Shown here one piece after another: positions 38,258 to 50,520 of a stretch of 64,000 nt of DNA (the first letter of the stretch is position 1; each line of letters begins with the position of its first letter). The notes below the pieces were generated by a model. The model did not search any database. It was given only the letters and a program-made list of their open reading frames with translations, and was not told where the DNA came from. The translations under genes were made by a program, and so were the position numbers. The stretch comes from Casuarina equisetifolia (Eukaryota; Streptophyta; Magnoliopsida; Fagales; Casuarinaceae), in contig CM052361.1 of assembly GCA_028551475.1 (NCBI GenBank), forward strand, positions 6,827,501 to 6,891,500, in the 5' to 3' direction.

Positions 38258-39768
38258 GATTTATCCAGATGAGGGGATAGGAAGGCCAAACCGAATGATT
38301 TAAGGGGTTTGGCTTCAAGAATCTTTCAAGCCATTTATTAAATTTGCAACAGTGACATAATAGGGTCCCAAAAGTCCATCTAGAGAATCTCGGGGTGGAC
38401 CTACTTACATCAACAAGGTGACTTTTATGGCACAGTAACTTTCCTTTGAATTGGACAACTCAGAACACCTTTACCATTGATTATGAATGATTAAATAATT
38501 ATTTCATTGATTAACTGTTAAACGATATTTTTCTTAGTTGTTATTTTATAATTATATCCTGCTCCTACACAAATATCCTACTTCTGTCGTTGATTCTATT
38601 ATTGTGATGTTATGCTTCCTATCGATCCTCGCCCAATCAACATGGTCGACAAAAATTACCTAATATTTGTATATTTCTAGTATATTTTTATGATGCTCAC
38701 GAGCAGGATGGATTCGATATATACTCAAAAGGAGTTTAGGGTTTTCTTCCTAAATGCTTCATCTCAATCCGAAGTTTGAGAAATCTATGTTAACTGCACA
38801 TGAGAAAGAAGGAAAAGAGGAAAAAGAAGCTACCAATAATACATATCTGAGCATATATGCAAAACTGAAGGAGGGGAAACATCAAGCATACTTACCGTCA
38901 CACGTGCTTAGGAAAGTTCGGCCCGCACAAAAGCAAGTGAAGTCGCTCGTGCTTGTATCATATCCACACTGCCCGCCGGACCTTCGGCACCGATCACACA
39001 AAGTATTACTCGCATCCCACCCCAACATGAAGCCGCCATCAATAGCGTCGATTAGTGCAGCTTCAGTTAAATTAACCCTAGTTCCCACTGCTGATTGGAG
39101 AACTGGAACTTTAACGTTGTACGGGCACATCCCCAACATGTCAGCATCCGAGTTTGTTAAGTTATCGAGTGATGTGTAAATGGCAAACTCGGTACCGTTT
39201 ACGGGACAAACAAGAGGACCCGGCTGACTGGAAAAAGGGCAACCATGGTAGATCGTGAGGTTCATAGTACCTGAACCATAAGAAAAGACGGTGAAATCTA
39301 TGGTGGTGATAAGGATCGTAGCCGGACAAATCTTTTTCTAGTAATCCTCTCTGGCAACTCTGAGAGTCCGGGACACGTTGACTTGAAGGATTCGGTAATT
39401 CATGTCCGTGATTCTGATCAGTGGGTCTTCACCCTTGCAGTTCAACTCAAAAGCAGGATGACCACAATAGTTTGGCCTATTCGACCCCCAGAAAGGATAA
39501 CTGAGGTTCTTCAACCCCCCACATTCAAATGGTGTAATGCAGTTTTGGTATTCCTCGTATTGGCGTAAGAAGAAAATGGAAAGTGGATTAAGGTTATGGT
39601 GATTACCACAAAAGGGAGACTGACGGTTAGGAAGAGATGGGGCTTCATTTTCAGAGAGAGAAACAAAGATTGGAAGTGATCAGATGAAAACAAGGAGAGG
39701 GTGAACACGAATCTTTTTAAATTCCAGCCAAGCTTCTTAGTGCTGAAAACTGGTGGGCATTAAGCCGG

Positions 39769-41084
39769 TGTTGGATTTTATATAAGAGAGGCCCACCCAC
39801 TTAAAAACCGGCTTATAAAAGGGGTTTTTTTTTTCACTCCTATATACGTTTCTTTCCTTTTGTCTTTGTGCTCGATGTGGGACTTCTTCCAACAGTCCCC
39901 TTGTCACACATCGGACCTGGATCAGCCCATGTCTAACCCATTTTAGTGTTATATTTGACAGCCTATGTTTGTCAATTTTAGTTGTTGGCCCATACATTTT
40001 TTAAGTTTTTTGGCCCAATACCCACATTCACTACGCCCAGTTAGATCGAAACGTGACTCCGATACTACTGTTGGATTTTATATAAGAGAGGCCCACCCAC
40101 TTAAAAACTGGCTTATAAGAGGGGTTTTTTTTTTCTCTTTTATATATGTTGCTTTCCTTTTGTCTTTGAGCCTGATGTGGGACTTCTTCCAACAGTCCCC
40201 CTGTCACACATTGGGCCTGGATCAGCCCATGTCTGATCCATTTTAGTGTTATATTTGATAGTCCATGTCTGTCGATTTTAGTTGTTAGTCCAGGCATTTT
40301 TTAATTTTCTGGCCCAGTACCCATATTCACCACACCTAGTTAGATCGAAACGTGGCTCCGATACCACTGTTTGATTTTATATAAGAGAGGCCCACCCACT
40401 TAAAAACTGACTTATAAGAGGGGTTTTTTCCTTCCTATATATGTTGTTTTCCTTTTGTCTTTGTGCCCGATGTGAGACTTCTTCCAACAGTCCCTCTGTC
40501 ACACATCGGGCCTAGATCAGCCTATGTCTAACCCATTTTAGTATTATATTTAACAGCCCATGTCTGTCAATTTTAGTTGTTGGCCTATGCATTTTTTAAG
40601 TTTTCTAGCTTAGTACCCACATTCACCATGCCTAGTTAGATTGAAACGTGGCTTTGATACCACTGTTGGATTTTATATAAGAGAGGCCCACCCACTTAAA
40701 AACTGGCTTATAAGAGGGGGTTTTTTTTTCTCTTATATATGTTGCTTTCCTTTTGTCTTTGTGTCTGATGTGGGACTTCTTCCAACAGTCCCCCTGTTAC
40801 ACATTGGGCCTGGATCAGCGCATGTCTGACCCATTTTAGTGTTATATTTGACAGCCTATGTCTGTCGATTTTAGTTGTTAGCCTAGACATTTTTTAAGTT
40901 TTCTGGCCCAGTACCCACATTCACCACGCCTAATTAGACCAAAATGTGGCTCTGATACCACTGTTGGATTTTGTATAAAAGAGGCCCACCCACTTAAAAA
41001 CTGGCTTATAAGAGGGGGTTTTTTCTCTCCTATATATGTTACTTTCCTTTTGTCTTTGTGCCCGATGTGAGACTTCTTCCAACA
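39769..41084 (-). mobile_element. Tandem TRIM array: five LTRs and four internal regions
   Basis: Repeat units start at 39769, 40069, 40369, 40664 and 40962 (spacings 300, 300, 295, 298). Each begins with a 121-126-base LTR: 39769-39894, 40069-40194, 40369-40489, 40664-40787 and 40962-41084. Nearly all are bounded by TGTTGGA and TCCAACA inverted ends. About 175 bases of noncoding DNA separate LTRs. Just before each following LTR lies a primer-binding site complementary to initiator methionine tRNA (perfect TGGTATCAGAGC on the minus strand at 40960-40949; decayed in the others). After each LTR lies a purine-rich tract on the minus strand (ACAGGGGGAC). No protein is encoded. This is the architecture of a terminal-repeat retrotransposon in miniature, multiplied head to tail. 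The five-base flanks gccgg and gctag match at only three positions. Confidence 0.88.
40949..40960 (-). promoter_or_regulatory. Primer-binding site of a TRIM unit
   Basis: The minus strand reads TGGTATCAGAGC, the exact complement of the initiator methionine tRNA 3' end used by most plant LTR retrotransposons. It sits one base from the LTR at 40962. The other three internal regions carry mutated versions at the same place. Confidence 0.85.
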
Positions 41085-41109
41085 GCTAGTGACTTGTAGG
41101 GACAAAACT

Positions 41110-41240
41110 TCGAAGCGATCAGTTCATGTTGGCGGGTCAAACTTGTCGCCTTAGATTGAAAAAGGAAAGGGTGGGCATGAATATTTTTAAACCCTAGTCA
41201 AACATCCAAAGTATGGGAACCCACGGGCTTTGTCGAAATT
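41110..41240. repeat. Copy of the LRK10L 5' flank on the far side of the TRIM array
   Basis: This segment resembles 39655-39768, the upstream flank of LRK10L copy 1. Shared blocks are a GGAAAGGGTG versus GGAGAGGGTG core, ATTTTTAAA versus CTTTTTAAA, and gGTGGGC-like ends. The TRIM array therefore lies between two related flanks. Confidence 0.4.
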
Positions 41241-41639
41241 GCTTCGCAATCTGGGGACCAACTCTAGTACAATGACACAACTTATAAGTCTGATCAGTTC
41301 AAACTCTTGAAAAGTCAAACTTAGCGCTTGTTATCCAAAAAAACTAATCTAAACTCTAATTTTTTACCTTTATTTGACTTATACAATGACGTCATTGCAC
41401 AAATACTTATCTAAGTGCTTTTATTAACTAAATTTCTCAAAGAAATATTACGAGAAGAACTTAATTGTTACATATTAGATATGGTCAGCGAAATTGTATC
41501 ATACTCATCAATCTTATTTTATTTGGCATTTGGAATGAAAATTAATAAGGCTAGATTGCTTATTTGTTGTGATGAAGTGAGTGCAAATATGTAAACTAAT
41601 TATCATATTTCTCATATGGGTAGTAGTTGATATACCTTA

Positions 41640-42110
41640 TCTTAGATACATATTAGATAAATTCCAAATACATTATAGGTATATTCTAAATGTTATTCTC
41701 CTTTGTATTAGTTTATATTGAAGTGGTTATGCCATTTTAAGGGTAGTAGCCTACATGACCCATTGTGAGGGTGGTGGCGGCCCGAAGGTTTGTGTTGTAA
41801 CCACTAGCCAAGAGAGAAATGAGTATGAAAGTATTGTAAATACAACCTAATGAGGGAGTTGTTATGAGTATTAAGGACAACCATGTGTGAGTTGCGTATG
41901 AATCTTGTAAACAACATATTTGTATTCTTTTGGAGAAATTTATTAAGAGGACAAGGAGCTATTAATTGTGGTATTAATAGTGGATGTACGATAGATTTGT
42001 TTAAACCACTTTAAATCTTGTATCTATTATGTGTTTATGGCTTAAACTATGCATTTATGTATTCATGCTATGGTCCTTTCTACAACATATTTTACCCATT
42101 GAGTTAGAAG
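41640..42110 (+). mobile_element. Possible remnant LTR on the plus strand
   Basis: The text from about 41700 (a GGTAGTAGCCTACATGACCC block) to 42090 (a TTTAAACCACTTTAAATCTTG block, then ACAACATATT) resembles the 3' part of plant LTRs as I know them. No second copy or coding region is attached, so it could be a solo-LTR fragment. Weak evidence. Confidence 0.25.
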
Positions 42111-42578
42111 TATTTAGGGAAATATAAAGAAATATTGATCATATAAAAGAAATTTTCAAGTTTGGCAATCCATAACACATTTTTTTAAAACTCATCTTTA
42201 ACCTAGTTTTCTTTATGCATCTAGGGATTCTTTTTCTATATTCAAGGACTTCAAATTTTGGAGTTGCAGTGGCATACGGCTTTCAACAAGTCATTAAGTC
42301 AATGACACGGTGTGATTGAATTGCCCATGTTGGCTTAAAATACAACTTACATGATTAGGAGACAATGGAACAAAACTATTTCTAAGTTGACGTTAGGACC
42401 ATTGCTTATAATATATATGGTACAATTGAGCTTTTACTCTGATTGTATTAGCCATCTTGTTGGCCATACACTCAAAATGGATAACCAAAGTAAGTGTAGT
42501 CTTGCAATTAAACTAACTATTACAATTTGAACATCAACCACAAGACCATAAAGATTCCGGAACCTTAATGGAGACTAT

Positions 42579-42797
42579 TGTAAATCTTGGAAACATCCAT
42601 TTAAGTGCAAAGAAATATTGAAGCAATTACACGAAATGAAGATTTATGGGAGCATGTAGGCTTGAACAGGAAAAGTGTATTGATAATTGTTTAACAAATA
42701 CAAAGAGGAATTTTGTTCTTTATACAAGAATGAATGTAAATAAGTGGGTTGTGCTTAAACCCATGATAGGACTAGGGCCCAATGACTAACTTCAACA
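42579..42797 (-). repeat. Left (3') LTR of the outer Copia
   Basis: It starts TGTAAATC and ends TTCAACA on the plus strand. It is paired with 53442-53601 and is about 60 bases longer, because it contains segments missing from the other LTR. Confidence 0.8.
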
Positions 42798-42989
42798 CTC
42801 CCCCTTAAGTTAGCTTGGATAATAGATATTGATGTTTGTTGTTAGAGATAGCTTTTGATGAATTTGTTGATTGTTCTTTCATATTTACATATTGAGTTCA
42901 AATGTACCTTGTTGTAGTTTTTGTCCCAAAAAAATGGTAATTTACTTTAATGTGCTTCATCTTTTGATAAAAGTGAATTTGTAGTTCTA

Positions 42990-44900
42990 TGCTAAGTTGT
43001 CTCATTGTCACAATACAAGGATGTTAGGTGAGGCATATAGATATCAAGATCCTTCAACAAGCCAAGGAACCATATGATCTTACAGATTGTATGTGCCATA
43101 GTTCTAAATTATGATTCTATTGAAGATTGGAAACTATAGGTTGTTTCTTTGTTAACCAAGAAATAAGTGAGTTACCTAGCTTAATATAATATTATGTTAG
43201 ACAACAGTACAATATGGGATAAGTCAAGTAATCAAAGTCATAATGCGCAGAAAAATCCAAGCTAGATGATGCTAACATAAATAATCCATGGGTAAACAAA
43301 TCCTTGATATACCTTAGACTTGCATGGCTACATCTATATGTGAGTATTTTGATGCATGGCCAAATTGACTGAGATGCTAGGCAACAATGCTGAGGTTAAG
43401 TCTTATGTTGATCAAATAGTTCAACCTCCAAATTAAATTTTGGAAGGATGCACCATCTTCTAAAAGTAGATCATGTTTTCAATCAAGGTCTCTCACATCA
43501 TATTCAAGAGGAGTTAACTTCAAATTTTGTTCCATTAGAGTAATAATAGGTTTTGAGCCTATGAGATTCACTTTAGAGGGAAATTTCAATGCATATTTGC
43601 ATTGATTGAGTTAGATACCTCCCAATGAATGAATGCACAATCTCAATGCCAAGGTAGTATTTACATTGACTAAGATCTTTCATACAAAATTTCAAATGCA
43701 AATATTGCTTCAAATAAAAAATGGCATATGAATTATTCTTAGTAATGAGAATGTCATTGATCTAAATAAAAAGAATGATCAACACACCATTCTATCGATA
43801 ATTAAATTGAGAATAATCATGTTGGGAAGAATGAAAACCAATAAAAATTGGTGCTTTTTTGAACTTAGTATACCATTACCTTGAATTTTGTTTCAAATCA
43901 TATAGTAATTTTCACAAACAATAGACAAAGTGCTCCTTTTAACTACTAAAACCTAGTGACATGTGCATGTAAACCTTTTTTAATAAGACATCATGCAAAA
44001 AACATTCTTATCAGCTAGTTAGTGAAGACACCATTGCTATATAGCTCAATACTAATGAACATATTTGATAGTCATCATTTGGCTATAGTTAAGAAAGTCT
44101 CTTGATAGTCAATACCCTCCCTTTATGTTACCTTTTAGCCACCAATTAGGTTATATATCTCTCCACTATCCCATTAGTAAGGTACTTTTCCTTATATACC
44201 CATTTATGCTCTATAACCTTATGTCTAGGTGGAAGTAGAGTCACCTCCCATGTGTGATTGGTCTTGAAGGCCATTAACTTTTTATCCATTACCTCTAGCT
44301 AATGTATATGTTTAAGAGCTTGATGATATGTCTTAAGGTTTGAGATGGCTAATATAAAGGTTATGAAGTATTTATGGTGTGTGGCAAAAGCGTTAACAGA
44401 AACGTGATGGAACATGGAATATAGGTTGGTGCTATGGAATAAATATAATGAATTGCATAAGTAGTCGATGGTCCAAATGAGAGGTTGAGTGGGCTGTGGG
44501 GATCATTGAATATGAGGGTTAGCTATAATTGCATGTGATGTGTCTACTAGTAAATGGTCAACCATAGGTGGTAGACCAACCAATGAAGAATCAATCACTA
44601 GTAGTATATCAAATGATGGTAGAAGTGAGGAACCCTCAATTGAAACTTAAGGTAGAACACCTACAAATGTTGTAGGTGCATCTAAGGTTTGAGGCGGCAT
44701 GTCCACAAATGCCATGGTTGTGGCTATGACTGTAAGAAAAGGTTCTTGAGGGTATCCCAAAGGAGATGACAATACATAACCATCCAACTGAGCTAGTTTT
44801 GTGCCTAGCATGAGTTAATTTGAGGAAGGTTTCAACATCTAACTCAAAGAAAATAGAAACTTATACTCATAAAAGACAACATCTTGACTAACAAACAATT
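42990..44900 (-). pseudogene. Outer Copia reverse transcriptase and RNase H remnant
   Basis: Minus-strand translation gives scattered matches in the Copia order. KVYMHMSLGF near 43975 and LLYDLKQNSR-stop-WYTKF near 43890 correspond to the PPGF and LYGLKQAPRQWY blocks. INDILIT near 43770 replaces the VDDILIT box. CKIIWFLGLLKDLDI and CDNETT near 43070 are RNase H. Stops and frame changes are frequent, so no product is expected. Confidence 0.7.
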
Positions 44901-44999
44901 GGCATGTATTAGTATCATACACATGATAGCTCTTTAGTAATGAAGGGTATTGCTTGAACCCTAAGTAATCATACAAGATGTAAACTTGTCCCTTAAGCA

Positions 45000-46050
45000 T
45001 AGAACAGTCGCATAACATCTACAACTAAAAATCCTAAGATGATCGAAAGAGGATGTTTTATTCTAAAACACCTCATAGAGTGATCGGTGTCCAACTAGTT
45101 TACAAGATATCTAATAGTTAGAATGCATTTTGCCCAAAAACATAGGGGAATTTATGCTTGAAACATAAGTACTTGAGCAATATAGTGTAACTGATAGTGT
45201 TTGTATTTTGCTACATTTTGTTAGGATGTATAAACACAAGAAGATTTATGAAGAATCCCTTGAAAAGATGAAAAATTAGTATATATAGTAGAAAAAAAAC
45301 TTAGTGTCATTATTAGAGAGAATACATTTTACTCTAGCATTAAAATATGTGCTCCCCATGGGGAGAAAAGTTTAATACTAAAAAATACTTAATCTTTGAA
45401 ACATAATAAAAAGGTTTAGGTGGCATGGAATAAATCATCAACAATGGTTAAAAAATAGCATGACCCATCACGATTGGGATGCCAATGAGGTCCCCATAAA
45501 TCCATGTGCATAAGGTTAAAAGGTGTTGCATTACTAGTGTGATGCTATGAAAAAATATGTGTTTGTTTCGCCATTCAATAAATAAGATATGTGAAAATTT
45601 TGGAACAATGAGTATGTTTCCCATGCATAGAAAAACATTTTTGTGAACTATGGTCGAGACAATAATTTTAGAAAATATAACTATGATTAATATCAATATT
45701 GTTGTTACAAAAATTGTTTATGCTTAAATTAGACAAAAGAAAGTGGATGGACATCGAAATATGCCTAATTCAATTGGAAAAATCATTAAGAGTCAATTGA
45801 AGGAAATATAATTCTTGTAGAGTTCTACCAATGCAATCACCCACCCAGTGATACTATCTTGAAATATGAAAAAATCATTGAAGAATATAATCATGCAGTT
45901 ATGTTGAGCAATAATTGTTTTGATAGATAATAGGTTATATCTAATATGGGTAACAAATAGCACATTAACAAGTTCTAGCAATGGTGTGGGTTCAGCGTTT
46001 CCAATGTGGGTGGTATGTATGTGTATTGCATTAGGCAAAGTCATTGACAA
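45000..46050 (-). pseudogene. Outer Copia gag-pre-integrase and integrase remnant
   Basis: The open stretch 46050-45793 reads VTLPNG-like MSMTLPNAIHIHTTHIG, LFVTHIRYNLLSIKTI and FFIFQDSITG, a clear gag-pre-integrase segment. The stretch 45696-45448 continues with an HHCC-like region and LCTWIYGDLIGIP, which matches the LIHVDIWGP block of the integrase core. Toward 45000 the frame is lost. Confidence 0.75.
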
Positions 46051-46199
46051 ACATTGTAAAGTTTATGAATAAAGAAATTGTATGTCACACTTGACATGGT
46101 CACTTGCACTCAAATTTATAATCCAAGAATTGTAATGTTGAAAGGGTTGGAGAGTAGGTGTCATATGTGTAAAAATGTTAGGAGTCTCTAAAGGCAGTA

Positions 46200-47438
46200 C
46201 CACATTCAACTAAACGAGCATCCCTTGGAGTTGATCCAAGGTTAGTGTAGGTGCCAAAGGAGTCATAGGCTGTTAACCTAGTGAAAGGACTTCCTGAACT
46301 CATATTCTTTTGATCCAAGAACCTTTGTTGGCCTTCTTGTTGAGCAAGAAGAGGTTATGGATAGGAGGAGCCCGTGTAAAGGGACACAAGTTGAGGGATC
46401 ATGGGCTGTTTGAAGGGATTAACCCAAAAGAGTTAGCTCCATAAGGCTTCTGAGGGTTTAGTGACCTATAGCAAGAGTTATTGCTAAAAGGGTTGGTTGA
46501 TCTTGTCACTACAAAGGTTAACCTAGGTTGATGAGCAATTTTTGACAACTTGCCAATGGTGGTTTGGAGGACATGTGGCTGGGCAAAGTTTGAACTTATC
46601 TTCCCTTTCCCTTTTGGTGAACATCACGATGGAAATCTGTATAACTTGAAGCACTTATCCTTTGAATGACTTGACTTATGTTAATATGGCTTTTCTCTCC
46701 TTGTTTGGTTAGTTTCTAAGAAGATTAGGTAAGCTCAATGCCATCCATGGGAAGAAAAGGCGAGTTCCAAACCTTTGATGCTTATTGTTGAATGCCAACT
46801 TGAAGGCTATATCAATGGATGGCCGAGGATCATGAGAAAGGATATGTGAGCAATAATTTCAAAATGTTTTTGGCAAGGCATGGAGAAAATTTATGAGACA
46901 ATGCTCGACAGTTCTAGTTTCAAGCTGTTCATTGACACAACAAGTGCATTTCCCACATTTGCTGGTGATTGGGCTTTTTCAGTGTCAATCTCTATCCAAC
47001 GATTGGTGATAAGAGCAAAAAATTCATTCATAGAACCAAAAGTGAGCTTAATCCCAGTTTGTTTGGTTTGTAGATTATATTTCTAGGTATTACTTTTCAA
47101 ACCATAGCCTTGAGAAATGCATCCTAGACTTACTTGACGTTACTAATGCGGTTAACATAAAGAGTCAAATAAGGATAATGATTCTTATCCCATGAGCAAC
47201 CTTTCTCCAGATCATCCTTGGGGTGAGTCAGAGTGCCATTAGGCCAACGAAATTTGTTCTTTTGAATCAATTGATTTGCACCTACGGGCTCCACAATTTA
47301 TAATTGGAGCCGTTAAATAGGAGAGTAGCCAGGCATATCGACCATGGAGAGGTAATATGGATCATGGTAGTGATTTGGGATAAGGTTGGTTGCAGATGGG
47401 ATAGGGGTTGTGGGGTTCATGGAGGAACTAGCGGCCAT
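46200..47438 (-). pseudogene. Outer Copia gag remnant
   Basis: The frame from ATG 47438 reads MAASSSMNPTTPIP, then HDPYYLSMVDMPG, NKFRWPNGTLTHP, and WDKNHYP. This parallels the plant Copia gag order of a dinucleotide-free N-terminus, the NPYFLHxxDxPG block and the GxIxGTL block. Several stops interrupt it. Confidence 0.6.
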
Positions 47439-47672
47439 TAGAATTCAGTCGTGCAAAGAGGAAATTGGGGTATGCAACAGTAAATTCCACGAAGGTATAG
47501 GGATAAAATGGACTAAGTGGGAAAAAATGTCACACAAGGGAAAAAAGGAAGGGCTAAATAATGTAGTTTTGGTCTTTAGTTACTTGTGTTGTTTAACACC
47601 AAAGGAAGCTTTCCAAGATCAAAACCTTGATGGGAAAAAATGACGTATAAAGTTTTCCATTTTGATTGAACC

Positions 47673-48308
47673 TGTGAGGATATACTAAAACATCAACGAT
47701 GTATTTAAATCACAAGTAAAACAAGCAAATCAGAATCAACACAAAAGAATTTCTACGTGGAAAACTCTTCCAATGTGAAGGATAAAAACCACGGGACCGA
47801 TTATAGAGTCCACCTAAATCTCCACTATATAAATCATTAGGTTACAACCCAATCAAGTCCTTAACAATAGCAACAGGACTAAGATCTACTGATTCAGCAA
47901 TAATAGAATTACCAATTAATAGTAAAGAACAAGTTTTAAACAACAATTTAACCAAAAAAAGTTGGAGAAATATCACCTAGATTTTTGACCAAGATCTGCT
48001 GACTTCAAGAGCTCCAAATGACGATTCAACCATCCATAATGAAGAACACCCAATCCCGAACCTACTGACAAAAAATTAACTCAATCGGACCACGGATTGA
48101 CCTTGATCAAATGTTTGATCAATTGCTACGCAAAGCCCATAATTCCTGTGAAAATTCTACTATTTTCTTTTCTCTCTCTCTTTTCTATTTGACGGCCACT
48201 CACCTCTTAAAGAAAAAACCTTATATTTTTCCTTTTAAACCTTAGGGCCACATTACCCTAATTGGACTAAATAATAAGTCCCTGAATATGGGGTAGACTA
48301 ACCCAACA
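47673..48308 (-). repeat. Left (3') LTR of the inner Copia
   Basis: 636 bases from TGTGAGGATAT to GACTAACCCAACA. It matches 52345-53088 over nearly its whole length, with many substitutions. Confidence 0.85.
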
Positions 48309-48529
48309 ATTCTCCCTCTCCAGTCCAAATGAGAGAGATTTCATATATCCATTTCTCAAGCATAATTCAAATCGGCCTTATGCCGACAAAACTCAAAATT
48401 TTCTCGCCATAGAGCCTTCGTCATCATATCAAAACCATTATCCTCAATATGTACCTTTTCAAGTGCAATCTCTTTGATTTTCATGATATCTCGTATCTAA
48501 TGATACCTTACATCAATATGCTTTGACTT

Positions 48530-48892
48530 TTAATAAAAAGTAGAGTTCTTAGCAAGATGTATAACACTTTGACTATCACAAAATAACACATATTTTTCTT
48601 GCATAAAACCAAGTTCTTTTATGAATTCCTTCATCCAAAGCAACTCTTTACATGCTTTCGTTGTTATAATAAATTTTGCTTCTGTTATAGATAGAATAAT
48701 ACATTTTTGTAATCTTGATTGCCATGCCACAGCTTCCCCTGAAAACTTAATCAAGTAGCTTGAAGTAGATCTTCTATTATCAATATCCTCTGCCATATCA
48801 GAATCTGTATATCTCACAAGAATAGGCTTATCACTCCCAAATGAAAGTTTCAAACTAAAAGTTCCTCGAAGATACCTTAGAATCCACTTCAC
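48530..48892 (-). pseudogene. Inner Copia RNase H segment
   Basis: An open stretch of 120 codons. Landmarks in order are MKWILRYLRGT (split from the reverse transcriptase), TDSDMAEDIDNRRSTSSY, WQSRLQKC, SITEAKFI, ELLWMKEF and CDSQSVIHLAKN, the standard Copia RNase H set. The frame closes after this last block. Confidence 0.85.
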
Positions 48893-48898
48893 TGCATT

Positions 48899-49627
48899 CT
48901 AATGTTCTTTTCCAAGATTAGAAGTAAATCTGCTAACTACTTCAACTGCATGAGCTATGTCTGGCCTTGTACAAATCATTGCATACATTAAACAATCAAC
49001 AGCTAAAGCGTAAGGATCTCTTTTCATATCTTTTCTATCTTTTTCATCTACAAGACATTGTTTCTTACTAAGTTTAAAGTGTGTAGCAAGAGGTGTGCTC
49101 ACCACTTTAGCTTTATCCATACAAAACCTTTGAAGCACTTTCTTGATGTACTCCTCTTGAGACAACCATAACTTCTTGGCTTTTCTATCATAGCTAACTC
49201 TCATACCAAGAATTTGCTTCACTGACCCTAAGTCTTTCATTGAGAATGACATACTTAACTCCTGCTTCAACTTTTTAATTCTTGCAGCATTCTTACCAAC
49301 TATAAGCATGTCATCTATATAAAGCAGTAGAATGATAAAGTCATCATCTGAGAACTTTTGCACAAACATACAATGTTCAAAATTTGTCTTCTTATAGGCT
49401 TACTCTCCCATAAAGGACTCAAATTTTTGATACCATTGTCTTGGTGCCTGTTTTAAGCCATATAAACTTTTTTTTAGTTTACAAACATAGTTCTTTTTAC
49501 CTTTTTCTTTAAAATCCTTTGGTTGCTCCATATAAATTTCTTCATTTAGGTCACCATGAAGAAAAACAGTCTTTACATCTATTTGCTTAATTTCAAGATC
49601 AAGACTGGTAGCCAATCCCAAAACCAC
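48899..49627 (-). pseudogene. Inner Copia reverse transcriptase segment
   Basis: Two open pieces, 49627-49400 and 49369-48899, cover the polymerase. FLHGDLNEEIYMEQP and KSLYGLKQAPRQWY are in the first. LLYIDDMLIVG (the YxDD catalytic box), KQILGMRV, YAMICTRPDIAHAV and VVSRF are in the second. A stop near 49397 and the loss of the linking frame break the protein. Confidence 0.9.
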
Positions 49628-50520
49628 TCAAATTAAAGACATTTTCACAACAGGTGAGAAAATCTCATCATAATCAATTCCCTTTTTCTAACTGAAACCT
49701 TTAACAACTAGTATGGCTTTGTATCGGGGTTGTGAGAAATTTTCATCATGCTTCAATCTATAAATCCAACGATTCTTCAAAGCTTTCTTGCCCTCAGGCA
49801 ATGTCATCAACTCAAATGTTTGATTATCATGCAAAGATTTCAACTCATCTTACATTGCATCAATCCAATTTTTTTTTATCCATATCCTCTACTACTTCTT
49901 CAAAGCTCTCAAGCTCACCTGCATCAGTCAACAATACATACTCCTCAGTAAAGTATCTAGAGGTTGGATGGCGATCTCTAGTAGACCTTCTCAATAGTGG
50001 AATTGAAGATGGATTCTACTAAACATCAACAACATTATCTGTCTGAGTATCATTATTATCTGTACCCTATTGGTCATTTTGAACCTGATCCTGAACATCA
50101 TGCTGAATATCACTTTCAATTTGTTCTGGCAATTGTCGCTGTAACTCGTTTGAAGGAATTAGATCAATATCAATACCAATCTCAGAGCCTTGTGACATAT
50201 TCTTCTCACTCTGGCCAATATCTGTCATATTTTGATTCTCAAAAAATACAACATCACGACTCCTCGCAATTTTCTTCATAGTTGGATCATAACACATGTA
50301 ACTAAATTCATTAGAACCATAATAAAAAAATATACATTCTCGTGTCTTGACATCTAACTTAGACCTCTCATCCTTTGGAATATGAACAAATGCTTTGCAA
50401 CTAAATACTCATAGATAGTTATAGGAAACATCCTTACCAAACCAAACTCTATTTGGCACATCACCATTTAAAGCAACAGTTGGAGATAAATTGATAACAT
50501 AAGCTGTTGTAAATAATGCC

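Larger units (their letters stand above)
35692..39648 (-). pseudogene. LRK10L-type receptor-like kinase pseudogene, copy 1
   Basis: Minus-strand exons are 39648-38896 (signal peptide, cysteine-rich GUB_WAK/WAK-associated ectodomain), 37301-37270 (short linker) and 36818-35692 (membrane segment and kinase). Intact genes of this type sit in the plasma membrane and are linked to defence and hormone signalling. Here the frame shifts just after the signal peptide (about 39540-39565), TAG at 39338-39340 interrupts the ectodomain, and a one-base loss near 35805-35812 shifts the C-terminal tail. The kinase keeps GQGGYGSVYKG, VAVKIL, HFDIKPHNILLD (non-RD) and DFG. It has Lys for the helix-C Glu (codon 36480-36482), Lys for the Glu of APE (36087-36089) and Val for the subdomain IX Asp (36045-36047). 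The kinase exon itself is long and open. It is related to the copy at 55887-61722. Confidence 0.85.

Noticed and set aside
39769-39894. Cassandra-type TRIM, whose LTRs carry a 5S rRNA-like promoter
   Set aside because: I see no 5S A-box/C-box sequence in these LTRs, so the family is left unnamed.
39737-41105. Several 60-90-codon frames repeating similar peptides
   Set aside because: They are translations of the noncoding TRIM repeat, similar only because the DNA is repeated.
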